A stretch of 64,000 nucleotides of DNA from Natranaerobius trueperi (GCF_002216005.1 NZ_NIQC01000001.1:212497-276496), one strand, 5' to 3'; positions 34,626 to 42,540 are shown, counted from the first letter of the stretch. Program-made: numbers and translations. The notes: generated by a model from the sequence alone, not told the origin.

Positions 34626-35798
34626 TTGCCTTTAGAGGCAGAAAGTTTGGGAATTGCAGTAATATTGTTAGTTGGTTACGGATGTGGGAAATTAGTACAG
34701 AAGTTTAAACTTCCTATGGTAGTTGGTTATATTATCGGGGGACTTCTTTTGAGTCCTTCAATTTTAAATGTGATTTCGACTGAACTTAATCAGAGTTTAC
34801 AAGTTTTGGAAACACTGGGACTAGGTATAGTTGCTTTATTTATTGGTAGTGAATTAGAATTCAATAAATTAAAAAAATTAAGCAGGTCAATATTGGGGAT
34901 TGCATTGATTGAGCTAACAGGAACATTTGTGATTGTGTTCGCAGGAATGTATTACTTGGTTGGCCTATCTTTAGAAGTGTCTATGTTATTAGGTGCTATG
35001 GCTATGGCAACTGCTCCAGCAGCAACTATGGCGGTTATTAGGGAATATAAAGCTAAGGGTAGGCTTACGAGTACTTTACTGGGAGTAGTAGCAGTTGATG
35101 ATGCTTTGTGCATTATTTTCTTTGGTATAGTATCTGCTATAGTAGGTGGTATCTTAACTGGAAATGGATTTACCGCTAGTAATATTGTAGAACCATTTAT
35201 AGAGATTAGTGGTTCTTTTGTTTTAGGAATTTTAAGTGGATTATTTATAATAATATTATTTAAATATACAAAAAATCGGCATGCTAAAGTATTATTGTTA
35301 ATCAGTTTAGCATTATTAAATAGTGGTATAGCTTCCACGTTTCATTTATCATCACTTCTTACTAATATGATCACTGGTTTAACATTTGCAAATCTATATT
35401 CTCGACCTCAAGAAATTGCGTATCTTGAAGATGTAGAAACACCTATATATGTCGCATTTTTCGTTTTAGCAGGCACAGGCTTACATTTAGATGTTTTATT
35501 AAGTAACTGGGTTTTTGCAATTGGCTATATGATTTTTAGAACTATCGGTAAGTTAGGAGGTTCCTATGTAGGCGCTAAAATATCTGGTGCAGACGATGTA
35601 GTTCAAAAGTATCTTGGTTTTGCTATGTTTTCTAAAGCTGGAGTTAGTATAGGTTTATTAGTGATGGTTCAAGATCAATTTCCAGATATTGCAGTTATGA
35701 TCACTGCAATTGAATTAGCAGCTATTACAATATTTGAAATCTTTGGTCCACTAGGCGCAAAATTTGCCTTGATTTCTTCTGGAGAAACAGAGGTATGA
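34626..35798 (+). CDS. CPA2-family cation:proton antiporter (paralogue)
   Basis: Monovalent cation/proton antiporter of 390 residues, clearly paralogous to the protein at 31183-32418 along its full length: shared FPMVVGYII/LPMVVGYII opening, GSELEFNKLKKLSRS loop, GVVAVDDALCIIFFGIVSAI ion-binding helix, and QKYLGFAMFSKAGVSIGLL near the C-terminus. It begins at TTG behind GAGGTG. The two copies face opposite ways and the DNA between them is full of mobile-element relics. It lacks a TrkA/KTN domain. Sodium or potassium specificity cannot be read. Confidence 0.87.
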   Translation: MPLEAESLGIAVILLVGYGCGKLVQKFKLPMVVGYIIGGLLLSPSILNVISTELNQSLQVLETLGLGIVALFIGSELEFNKLKKLSRSILGIALIELTGTFVIVFAGMYYLVGLSLEVSMLLGAMAMATAPAATMAVIREYKAKGRLTSTLLGVVAVDDALCIIFFGIVSAIVGGILTGNGFTASNIVEPFIEISGSFVLGILSGLFIIILFKYTKNRHAKVLLLISLALLNSGIASTFHLSSLLTNMITGLTFANLYSRPQEIAYLEDVETPIYVAFFVLAGTGLHLDVLLSNWVFAIGYMIFRTIGKLGGSYVGAKISGADDVVQKYLGFAMFSKAGVSIGLLVMVQDQFPDIAVMITAIELAAITIFEIFGPLGAKFALISSGETEV

Positions 35799-35900
35799 AA
35801 TCACAAAGGCAAACCTGAAACTACGTAACGTTTAATATATAACTAACTAAAGTGCACCATTTATAAAGGACAATTAAAAAAAGGCCTGGACTGTTATCAG

Positions 35901-35938
35901 AAGATGATCTCTGTATTGAACAGGGATCATCTTTTTTA
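35901..35938 (+). terminator. Terminator-like hairpin downstream of the antiporter
   Basis: AAGATGATC and GATCATCTT around a 15-base loop, followed by T. Confidence 0.75.
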
Positions 35939-36404
35939 AGTTACATTAGTATCGATAGTTATTGTAATAGCTCATACGCTTTATTTCTAAAATGATGCTA
36001 ATACCTCACCTGTAGAACTATCCATTAAGTTGATAAATAAGCTTTCTTTCCTTTCTTGTAATAAGTGAAGTGACATCCGTTAGAAGAACCTATTGTCGTA
36101 TCCTTGTTAAATTCCACGTATACCATATTTTTTTCATAATTCGTCTTTTAGGTTTTTATTGCCTAAATAGCCAGATAGTGAGGCATCAGCTATATCGCTT
36201 AAATAGATAACCATGTTTTTAGTTTAAAGTGTCTACTCTATAGGTTATATTTTAATTAGAGGTGTTTCTTTTAATTTCATATTATTAAAATTTTATATGG
36301 TTAATGGTATCAAAAAAAGTACAATGGTGTTACTTAAGAGAAGATGTGTGATTTTAATTATTAAACTTTTTTCGATACAAGACAGTAAAATTTTTATATT
36401 TTTT
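35939..36404 (-). other. Gap with a decayed minus-strand coding remnant
   Basis: Between about 36210 and 35960 the minus strand has short open pieces (MVIYLSDIADASLSGYLGNK; VYVEFNKDTTIGSSNG; INLMDSSTGEVLAS) broken by stops. They look like a real protein that has decayed, but I cannot name it. The rest of the gap is AT-rich and likely promoter DNA for the sigma gene. Confidence 0.4.
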
Positions 36405-36405
36405 T

Positions 36406-36433
36406 AAAACTTTTTTGGTTTCTCATTCGTTAT
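36406..36433 (+). promoter_or_regulatory. Possible ECF-type promoter of the sigma gene
   Basis: AAAAC at 36406-36410 and CGTTAT from 36428 lie 17 bases apart, close to the AAC/CGT layout of ECF sigma promoters. ECF genes usually control themselves. Confidence 0.4.
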
Positions 36434-36482
36434 ATAAGTGAGACCAATTAAAAGAAAAGCTAAAGGAGTGAATAGAAGTGTA

Positions 36483-36992
36483 ATGATAAAAAAAAAGAAC
36501 CTTCAAAAAGAATTAGAAAATTATTTAATAAACAACAGGGAAGCACATTATAGACTAGCTTACAGTTATCTAAAAAACAAAGAAGATGCTTTAGATGTGC
36601 TTCAAGAAAGTACTTACAAAGCTTTTCGCACTTTAGAAAAGCAAAATAGTAACTTAAAAATAAAGTCTTGGTTTTACAAAATACTTATTAATACTTCTAT
36701 CGATTTCATAAGAAAACACAAAAAAATAACTTTAGTTGATGATATAGACTTTCAAGAAAACCAAAAAGATTATTATAAAGATCTAGACCTAGAAAAAGCT
36801 TTAGATAATCTAGATGAACATCTTAAAAGTATTATCATCTTAAGGTATTTTGAAGACTTTAAGTTAGAAGAAATAGGTAAAATTCTAGATGTGAACACAA
36901 ATACAGTTAAAACCAGACTTTATAAAGCTTTAAAACTATTACGTGTTGACTTAGAAGAAAATAAGGAGGACTTAAACCATGAAAAAAATTAA
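36483..36992 (+). CDS. sigV: ECF-type RNA polymerase sigma factor (SigV-like)
   Basis: Alternative sigma factor of about 169 residues. Region 2 spans about 10-85 (YRLAYSYLKNKEDALDVLQE, AFRTLEK, SWFYKILINTSIDFIRKHKK) and region 4 spans 105-160 (LDEHLKSIIILRYFEDFKLE, IGKILDVNTNTVKTRLYKAL). The frame is open from a GTG at 36438, but AAAGGAG (36462-36468) favours ATG at 36483. The next gene overlaps it by 14 bases and encodes an RsiV-type anti-sigma factor, so the pair matches SigV/RsiV, which responds to lysozyme in other Firmicutes. The symbol is assigned by this context. Confidence 0.8.
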   Translation: MIKKKNLQKELENYLINNREAHYRLAYSYLKNKEDALDVLQESTYKAFRTLEKQNSNLKIKSWFYKILINTSIDFIRKHKKITLVDDIDFQENQKDYYKDLDLEKALDNLDEHLKSIIILRYFEDFKLEEIGKILDVNTNTVKTRLYKALKLLRVDLEENKEDLNHEKN

Positions 36993-37848
36993 AGATTTAC
37001 AAAAAGAATATCAGAATATCGAAATTCCTGATGAGTTAGAACTTGAAACTAAAAAAAATATTAAAGAAGCTAAAAAACAATCTGGTTACAAAGTACAAAA
37101 AAAATTATTAGTAGGAACTGCTGTAGCATCACTGTTGGTATTTAGTGCTGTTAATATAAACAGTAATGTTGCTAAAGCTTTCTCTGATGTACCAGTCATA
37201 GGAAATATAGTACAAGTGATCACCTTTGAAGATTATCAATATGATGATGATAAATACCAAGCTGATATTGAAACTCCAGGTGTAGAAGGATTTGAAGATG
37301 AAACCTTACAGGATACTCTAAATGAAAAATACATTGAAGAAAGTAATAAACTATATCAAGAGTTTCTAGCTCAAATAGATAAACTAGAAGAAGTAGAAGA
37401 CGGACACCTAGCAGTAGACGCAGGTTATGAAGTACTTAATGAAGATGATCAGTTACTTACTATTAAAAGATATACAACAAATACTATTGGATCATCAAGT
37501 ACACAAATAAAATACGATACTATTGATAAAGAAAATGAAGTATTAATTACACTCCCTAGCCTATTTGAAAATGATGACTATGTAAAAGTAATCAGTGATT
37601 ACATTAAAAAAGACATGAGCCAACAAATGAAAGAAGATGATAATATCATTTACTGGGTTGATGAAAATGAGCCTGAAACATTTACACAAATTGAACCTGA
37701 TCAAAGCTTTTATATTTCTGAAAACAACAAATTAGTAATCTCTTTTAATGATTACGAAGTTGCTCCTGGATATATGGGGGTAGTAGAGTTTGAGATACCT
37801 ACTGACATCATTTCTGATATTTTAGTAAGTGACAAATATCTTAATTAG
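36979..37848 (+). CDS. rsiV: RsiV-type anti-sigma factor (DUF3298)
   Basis: Single-pass membrane protein, 289 residues, that holds its sigma factor inactive. Residues 1-42 are cytoplasmic and charged, a membrane segment follows (KKLLVGTAVASLLVFSAVNI), and the outer part contains the DUF3298/DUF4163 fold of RsiV, including the acidic stretch ITLPSLFENDDYVKVISDYI and the ISFNDYEVAPGYMGVVEFEI end. In Bacillus and Clostridioides, RsiV binds lysozyme directly and is then cut to free SigV. It overlaps the sigma gene and has its SD AAGGAGG inside it. A terminator separates it from the deacetylase gene. Confidence 0.85.
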   Translation: MKKIKDLQKEYQNIEIPDELELETKKNIKEAKKQSGYKVQKKLLVGTAVASLLVFSAVNINSNVAKAFSDVPVIGNIVQVITFEDYQYDDDKYQADIETPGVEGFEDETLQDTLNEKYIEESNKLYQEFLAQIDKLEEVEDGHLAVDAGYEVLNEDDQLLTIKRYTTNTIGSSSTQIKYDTIDKENEVLITLPSLFENDDYVKVISDYIKKDMSQQMKEDDNIIYWVDENEPETFTQIEPDQSFYISENNKLVISFNDYEVAPGYMGVVEFEIPTDIISDILVSDKYLN

Positions 37849-37852
37849 TTTT

Positions 37853-37884
37853 ATCGAGGGGTAGAATTACCCCCTCGATTTTGT
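37853..37884 (+). terminator. Terminator after rsiV
   Basis: ATCGAGGGG and CCCCTCGAT at 37853-37861 and 37871-37879, then T. Some read-through into the deacetylase gene may still occur. Confidence 0.8.
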
Positions 37885-37936
37885 TATGATCTTATACTAG
37901 ATTATATTACTAAAGTTAAAATAGGAGAGGATATAG

Positions 37937-38863
37937 TTGAAAAAAATCAAAACTAAAAAAAAGCCATACTTTCGAATCAAGTTTAGAAAACTTTTACTAG
38001 TTATAATAGCGTCCTTTTTATTAATAATGGCAACTGGACATGCTAAAGAACTTGTATTTGCAAATGATGCACAACAAGAAATCAAAGAACTTAAAGATTT
38101 AGTTAAAGAACTTGAAGAGATTAATGAATCACATAAAGACAAAGAAGAGACACTAAAACAGTATGAAGAGAAGATGGACAGGCTTAAAAAAGAAAAAGAA
38201 CGCCTTAAAAATGAAATTGAAACCTTAGAAGAAAAAGAATCATCAAAGGTGGCTTACCTCACCTTTGATGATGGTCCAAGTCAGAATACAAAAGAGATTT
38301 TAGATATCTTAAAAGAAGAAGATATTGAGGGTACATTTTTTGTAAATAAAAATGATACAAGCTATGGACGTAAAATGTACAAAAGAATTGTAGATGAAGG
38401 ACATGCCTTAGGAAACCATACTTCTACACATGAATATAAGAATATTTATAAATCAAAAGAAGCTTTTATGAAAGATTTTAATAACATGGAACAGTTAATA
38501 TATGAAGTGGTAGATGAAAAGCCACAGATTATGCGTTTCCCAGGAGGGTCAATAAGTCTTTCAAACCAAAGAAATCAAGTAATAGGTGAAGTGATTGAAG
38601 AGCTTCATAGTAACGGATATACCTATTTTGATTGGAATGTAGATGCTAAAGATGCTAGTAGACCATCTTTAAGTAAACACGAAATAGTAGACAATGTATT
38701 AGAAGGAACAAAAGGTATTGATAATGCTGTAATCTTAATGCATGATTCTTCTGCACGAGATACTACAGTAGAAGCATTGCCTGAAATAATCTCAAAGTTA
38801 GAAAAAAAAGGTTATACTTTCAAAGCCCTTTCTAAAGATAGCCCACCAGTAAAATTTAGATAA
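37937..38863 (+). CDS. Polysaccharide deacetylase (PdaV-like peptidoglycan N-deacetylase)
   Basis: Membrane-anchored NodB-family enzyme, 308 residues. A signal anchor (LLLVIIASFLLIMATGHA) is followed by an acidic coiled coil (about 45-100) and the catalytic domain from about 105: AYLTFDDGPS (metal Asp and base), ALGNHTSTHEY (metal His pair), RFPGGS, FDWNVDAKDAS and AVILMHDSS. It likely removes acetyl groups from peptidoglycan sugars, which blocks lysozyme. Its place after sigV-rsiV matches the lysozyme-resistance set of Clostridioides difficile. TTG start after AGGAGAGG. A truncated paralogue lies at 18482-18785. Confidence 0.88.
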   Translation: MKKIKTKKKPYFRIKFRKLLLVIIASFLLIMATGHAKELVFANDAQQEIKELKDLVKELEEINESHKDKEETLKQYEEKMDRLKKEKERLKNEIETLEEKESSKVAYLTFDDGPSQNTKEILDILKEEDIEGTFFVNKNDTSYGRKMYKRIVDEGHALGNHTSTHEYKNIYKSKEAFMKDFNNMEQLIYEVVDEKPQIMRFPGGSISLSNQRNQVIGEVIEELHSNGYTYFDWNVDAKDASRPSLSKHEIVDNVLEGTKGIDNAVILMHDSSARDTTVEALPEIISKLEKKGYTFKALSKDSPPVKFR

Positions 38864-38875
38864 CAAGATAGTTAA

Positions 38876-38903
38876 TAACTCACATTAATATTAATGTGAG
38901 TTA
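38876..38903. terminator. Perfect 28-base palindrome, two-way terminator
   Basis: The first 14 bases, TAACTCACATTAAT, are followed at once by their exact reverse complement. It ends the deacetylase gene and also overlaps the last codons of the opposite-strand fragment 38891-39056. Confidence 0.8.
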
Positions 38904-39056
38904 TTATTTATAACACTAACTCCGCCCATAAATGTTCTCCCTTGGATAATTATCTTTTTAGAAGAATTCCCTTTTTGTCCGGCTTTTACTATTCCTATGA
39001 TCCCACCAGCATCTTTATCTAGCATTTCTGTTCCACCTAATATATAAGTTCCATTA
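38891..39056 (-). pseudogene. C-terminal fragment of a LiaF/YvlB-like protein
   Basis: The minus strand from 39056 reads NGTYILGGTEMLDKDAGGII, GIVKAGQKGNSS and IIIQGRTFMGGVSVINNNSH, then stops at 38891. The FMGGVSVIN ending resembles the beta-helical C-termini of LiaF- or YvlB-like envelope-stress proteins. The 5' part is cut off exactly at the left end of IS605 copy D. Confidence 0.45.
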
Positions 39057-39149
39057 CAGTATCAGGGCGAAAAGCCCATGCTTTCAATCATGGGATGAAA
39101 GCCTATTTTTTTAATAAAATAAAGTTGTACTATAAAGCAAAAACATATA

Positions 39150-39884
39150 CAATTAAATCATAGGAAACAAAGAAAACACGATTGAATTTCCAGTGTACAT
39201 CAGTGGTAAATCAAACCGGATTGCAGTAAAAGCTATTTTAACAGAGTACCAACAGAATCTATTAAAAAACAAATTAGGGACACTTCGCATCACAAAAAAA
39301 TCAGATAAATGGATCGCCCAAGTATGTGTAACAGTACCAGAACCCAAACCTAAAGAGACTGATACAGTAATGGGAGTAGATCTAGGATTGAAGGCTCCAG
39401 CTGTTTCGGTAACAAGTACCGGAAAAACAAAATTCATTGGAAACGGAAGACAAAACAAGTATATTCGCAGAAAATATAAGTCAAAACGTTCTGAACTAGG
39501 TCAAGCCAAGAAGTTAAATGCCATCAAAACCTTAAATGACAAAGAACAAAGATGGATGAAAGACCAAGATCATAAAATTAGCCGTAAAGTGGTTGATTTT
39601 GCAAATATCCGAAACACGGCAAGAACAAGCCGTAAAAACGAAAAGAACCTACATACATGGTCATTCTACCGGTTAGCATTATTTATTGAGTACAAAGCAA
39701 AACTAAGAGGTATAGCAGTAGAATATGTAGATCCAAAATATACGAGTCAAACTTGTCCCATATGTAGAAATCGCAACCATGAAAAGACAGAAACTATCAA
39801 TGCTCATGTGGTTTTAAAACCCACCGAGATCGGGTAGCAGGAATGAACATCATCCATGCACCTGTGATAGATGGAGTAGCGTAA
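39150..39884 (+). pseudogene. tnpB: TnpB relic (copy D), longest of four
   Basis: From 39193 it reads NRIAVKAILTEYQQNLLKNK, the wedge-domain ending, RuvC-I GVDLGLKAPAVSVTST with its Asp, and KISRKVVDFANIRNTARTSR. It then has YTSQTCPICRNRNH and a one-base frameshift near 39780 that breaks the zinc finger; the final frame ends at TAA 39882-39884. The catalytic Glu segment between VVDF and NIRNT is deleted, as in copies A and B. About 130 N-terminal residues are missing. It is catalytically dead on two counts. Confidence 0.8.
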
Positions 39885-40033
39885 GCAAAAGTCTATCAGC
39901 CTATACTGCTATATGCACTGGTATGGGAAGGGTACTGGCATACCCTTAACTTGGGAGCTGTCTAAAGTAGAAATGAATTGAGGACGCATAGCTACCCGAA
40001 AATCCCACGCATTCATGCGTGTGGGAGTTTCAA
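39870..40033 (+). ncRNA. Omega-RNA-like 3' region of IS605 copy D
   Basis: Conserved with copies B and C, including the GGTATG/CATACC pair (near 39922 and 39939) and the right-end hairpin. The presumptive guide begins at 40034 (CCTTGTGTTA). Confidence 0.5.
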
Positions 40034-40412
40034 CCTTGTGTTAACTTTAATACTTTATTTTAATATCGAAGAGTATAAGGATTATGCTTTATATTGGATT
40101 GCTGCTGTTCCTCCTGTGGTATATTTGCTACTGGGGAGGAAAATAGGTGGAATTGTGACATTTAGTTTTTTAAGTTATATGTTTATATTTATAATGACCC
40201 GGATCCAAGGAGATTTCACTTCTGATTCTGTATATAATATTGTGATAGCAGTCTTAGCCATCACAGTACTTATAAGCTATTATGAATTATGTATACAGGA
40301 AGCATATGATACATTAAATAAGAAAAATAAAGAGCTAACAAACCTTTCCTCAACAGATCACCTGACAGGTCTCTTTAATCGTTTTAAATTAGATCAAGTA
40401 TTAGAATCTTAG
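40034..40412 (+). pseudogene. GGDEF (diguanylate cyclase) fragment
   Basis: The frame crosses from the right end of IS605 copy D (ATG at 39978 inside the element) into a membrane region (LVLTLILYFNIEEYKDYALY, AVPPVVYLLLGRKIGGIVTF, IVIAVLAITVLISYYELCI). It ends with the first part of a GGDEF domain, LSSTDHLTGLFNRFKLDQVL. The catalytic GGDEF half is lost at 40412, and the N-terminus is lost at the element. Both ends are cut, so no cyclic di-GMP synthesis is possible. Confidence 0.8.
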
Positions 40413-40421
40413 TTTCTCGCC

Positions 40422-40511
40422 TTACATTAACTTTTTTGCTAGTTCCTCTTGAGTCATATCATACCGGGCTCGAAGTTCTTTAATTCTTGATTTAAATGTG
40501 ATGTTTTCCAT
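40422..40511 (-). pseudogene. XRE-family regulator, N-terminal 29 residues
   Basis: ATG at 40511 reads MENITFKSRIKELRARYDMT then QEELAKKLM and stops. This is the first helix pair of a small XRE repressor usually found next to a DUF3796 membrane protein. The recognition helix and the rest are missing. It overlaps the DUF3796 stop by one base, so the pair was a two-gene operon before the deletion that also removed the GGDEF half next door. Confidence 0.7.
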
Positions 40512-40837
40512 TATACATCACCACGTTTTTCATAATAGTTAAATGAAATGATAAATACAAATAGCTGAATGACAAATATGGTAGCAATCATTAAAGCTGC
40601 AAATTCAATAGTCTCTGTTACGCTAATTCCAACGATTGATAACACTAGTAAAATATTGCTTACAATAAAGGCATTAGATCCAGCTTTCGCAATGTTCTTT
40701 CTCAAAAGCTCATCATCTGTTTGAGAGGAGATCCCGAAAAAACCAAAAAAGCCAAAGAAACCGTAGTTACCAGTAAAGAGCCCAATTAGACCCAATAACC
40801 CCAACAATCCCATGTATTTCACTTTATTTGGTTTCAT
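40511..40837 (-). CDS. DUF3796 membrane protein
   Basis: A 108-residue membrane protein. The N-terminal MKPNKVKYMGLLGLLGLIGL and the Gly/Phe-rich FFGFFGFFG repeat, with SSQTDDELLRKNIAKAGSNA and two later membrane helices, fit DUF3796. These proteins pair with small XRE repressors; the partner here is truncated. Function is unknown. A 39-base palindrome upstream (40874-40912) is the likely operator. Confidence 0.75.
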   Translation of the reverse strand: MKPNKVKYMGLLGLLGLIGLFTGNYGFFGFFGFFGISSQTDDELLRKNIAKAGSNAFIVSNILLVLSIVGISVTETIEFAALMIATIFVIQLFVFIISFNYYEKRGDV

Positions 40838-40873
40838 TTTTATACCCCCTTACGTTATCTAAAAATAATATAA

Positions 40874-40912
40874 TGTTAGATATTTATATCATTATGATAT
40901 AAATATCTAACA
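40874..40912. promoter_or_regulatory. Perfect 19-bp inverted repeat, operator-like
   Basis: The 19 bases from 40874 (TGTTAGATATTTATATCAT) are repeated as their exact reverse complement from 40894, around a single central T. It lies just upstream of the DUF3796/XRE operon. Being AT-only in its centre and without a T-run, it looks like a protein-binding site rather than a terminator. Confidence 0.6.
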
Positions 40913-40988
40913 CAAGTAGGATAAATGCAAACTTTAACTTAATGAAAGTTAATAGTATGTAGTTAAAAACCCTTAAAATAATATTAAA

Positions 40989-41014
40989 GCGGTAGCAATT
41001 AATATAGCTACCGC
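40989..41014 (-). terminator. Terminator-like hairpin of the hydrolase gene
   Basis: GCGGTAGC and GCTACCGC with a ten-base loop; the minus-strand tail is T-containing but short. Confidence 0.65.
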
Positions 41015-41031
41015 CTTAAGTACGTGAATAT

Positions 41032-41994
41032 CTAATTTTTCGTTGCTTTCTCAATAAGATCCCTACTCTTCTCTGCAATTAATTCTGGTTTATCTAAGTG
41101 AATATAATGCCCTGCATCTAATACAAAATGTTCTCCTTCAGTTTCTTCTGCAAAAGAAATTAAACACTCACTCCAGTATTTTTCTTCATTCTCACTTGAA
41201 ATGAAAACATGAAAAGGTGAGTCAGGTTTTTTAAATTCAGAAACAGTCTGAGAGTTATCTGACAAATAACTTGCTTCTTCCCACATATTTTTTGTTTGGA
41301 CACGTCGGAAAAAAATAGTTTCTGCAATCTTAGCTTCTTCTTCTGTTAAATGTCCTTTTTCCATAGCTGGGAAATTATCACGAAAAACATTAGGTTGATT
41401 TCTCATAAGACCAGTACGTGCTAACAGGGTTATTACACGTGATAGAGGTGGGTCTTCCTTTGTTTTCTCATAATAATCTGGAGTAAGAGGATCTAAGCCA
41501 ATAATAGCTTTAACTTCTTTTGGATAAAGATTAGCCCAATATATTGCTTCTAAACCAGCCACAGAATGTGGAAACAAAACATAAGGAGGACTTTCTCCAG
41601 AAAGCTCTAGTGCAGTACGGGTTTCTTCTAGAACAGTATCTATATCCCTACAACTTGATGTAATATCGCTCCATCCGTATCCAGCTCGTTCTACTACAAC
41701 AATTCTGTAGTCATTTGATAATTTTTTATAAAGTGCTTTAAAATCATATACTGGAGAACTAGTTCCAAATCCTGACATGAAAATAAGAGTTTTTTTTCCT
41801 TCTCCTTCTGAATAAACATGTAACTTATCACCATTATCATTAATTTCTACAATAGTACCGGGTGCCGGATAGTCTTCTTTTTCCTGGGTTAGTAATTCTC
41901 TGTGCTCAAGATAGCTGCCTCCAACTATAAATGTAATACCCATAATTAATAGAATTGGAACTCCAACTAAAATCCACTTAAATATTTTTTTCAT
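41032..41994 (-). CDS. Membrane-anchored alpha/beta hydrolase
   Basis: Alpha/beta-fold hydrolase of 320 residues with one N-terminal membrane anchor (IFKWILVGVPILLIMGITFI). The oxyanion region is LIFMSGFGTSSPVYDF, the nucleophile elbow is FPHSVAGLEAIYW (Ser, with PH before it instead of GH), an acidic residue lies after VIGLDPLTPDYY, and the catalytic His is in DAGHYIHLDKPEL. This branch is frequent in clostridia as exported or membrane-bound hydrolases of unknown substrate. It stands alone with its own hairpin terminator. Confidence 0.82.
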   Translation of the reverse strand: MKKIFKWILVGVPILLIMGITFIVGGSYLEHRELLTQEKEDYPAPGTIVEINDNGDKLHVYSEGEGKKTLIFMSGFGTSSPVYDFKALYKKLSNDYRIVVVERAGYGWSDITSSCRDIDTVLEETRTALELSGESPPYVLFPHSVAGLEAIYWANLYPKEVKAIIGLDPLTPDYYEKTKEDPPLSRVITLLARTGLMRNQPNVFRDNFPAMEKGHLTEEEAKIAETIFFRRVQTKNMWEEASYLSDNSQTVSEFKKPDSPFHVFISSENEEKYWSECLISFAEETEGEHFVLDAGHYIHLDKPELIAEKSRDLIEKATKN

Positions 41995-42168
41995 ATATTT
42001 ATCTCCTTTCTGATTGTTTTACAGATACTAAACATTAATTTATTACCTTCCTAACTTTGAGTCAACTATAATAAGAGATTTTCTATGTAAAGGATACAAT
42101 CTTATAAAATTTTGGAAATTAGGGGTACAGTAATCCAAAGTTGAAATTTTGCTCTTTTAAAAACTAAA

Positions 42169-42290
42169 TTAAGCAGCGTGTTTCTCTCTAGTTTTTATGA
42201 ACTTGCTTTCGTTGTAGGGCTCTTTATTTACCCACATAGCAATGAGTATCCTAACCCAAGATCAGCCCAATCGATCCCAACAAAGTACAT
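42169..42290 (-). pseudogene. IS110-family recombinase, only both ends left
   Basis: ATG at 42290, seven bases after AAGGAGG, reads MYFVGIDWAD, the DEDD catalytic strand that opens IS110 transposases. After a few more codons the frame shifts to ILIAMWVNKEPYNESKFIKT, REKHAA and a stop at 42169, which fits the C-terminus. Some 350 central residues, including the Tnp_IS110 Ser domain, are gone. Confidence 0.65.
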
Positions 42291-42540
42291 CTAAGACCTC
42301 CTTAAGGTAATGGTATTTAGTAGCAGTGGTAAGCCTTGTCTAGCATCAGTGCTCGAGGCACGACTTCTCTATAGTCCGTACCTGCTACTTATGGTATCCG
42401 GGGAAGACAGTTCTTTTATAAGCAGTCTCACTGACTAGGAGTGATCGGTCTTTCCCCAGATGGCCACCTTTACTTTATTATTACGTGATCCAAGAGGGGC
42501 TTTCCTGCCCTTCTATAAATAACTATAACAGACAAGGGGT
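42291..42540 (-). ncRNA. Candidate IS110 bridge RNA (structured leader)
   Basis: IS110-group elements encode a bridge RNA in the non-coding end beside the recombinase. Here, that interval has GTAGCAG (42320-42326) pairing CTGCTAC (42382-42388), with an inner hairpin GTGC TCGAG GCAC (42349-42361). A second stem GGGGAAGAC (42400-42408) pairs GTCTTTCCCC (42448-42457), with CACT/AGTG pairing inside. Two large stem-loops in a row fit the target-binding and donor-binding loops. Expression and exact ends are unknown. Confidence 0.5.

Larger units (their letters stand above)
39058..40033 (+). mobile_element. IS200/IS605-family deletion derivative, copy D
   Basis: The left end starts AGTATCAGGGCG after TTAC (39054-39057) with its hairpin. 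The right end finishes GAGTTTCAA at 40033. tnpA is absent. It keeps the longest tnpB of the four copies plus the 3' non-coding region. It sits between a LiaF-like fragment and a GGDEF fragment, both missing the parts that faced the element. Confidence 0.85.

Noticed and set aside
37897..38142. Minus-strand 81-codon frame in the deacetylase gene
   Set aside because: Mirror of the acidic coiled-coil region; no SD or family match.
42361..42457. The GC-rich stems before the IS110 relic as a tRNA or rRNA piece
   Set aside because: No cloverleaf or known rRNA motif; position before an IS110 start explains it better.
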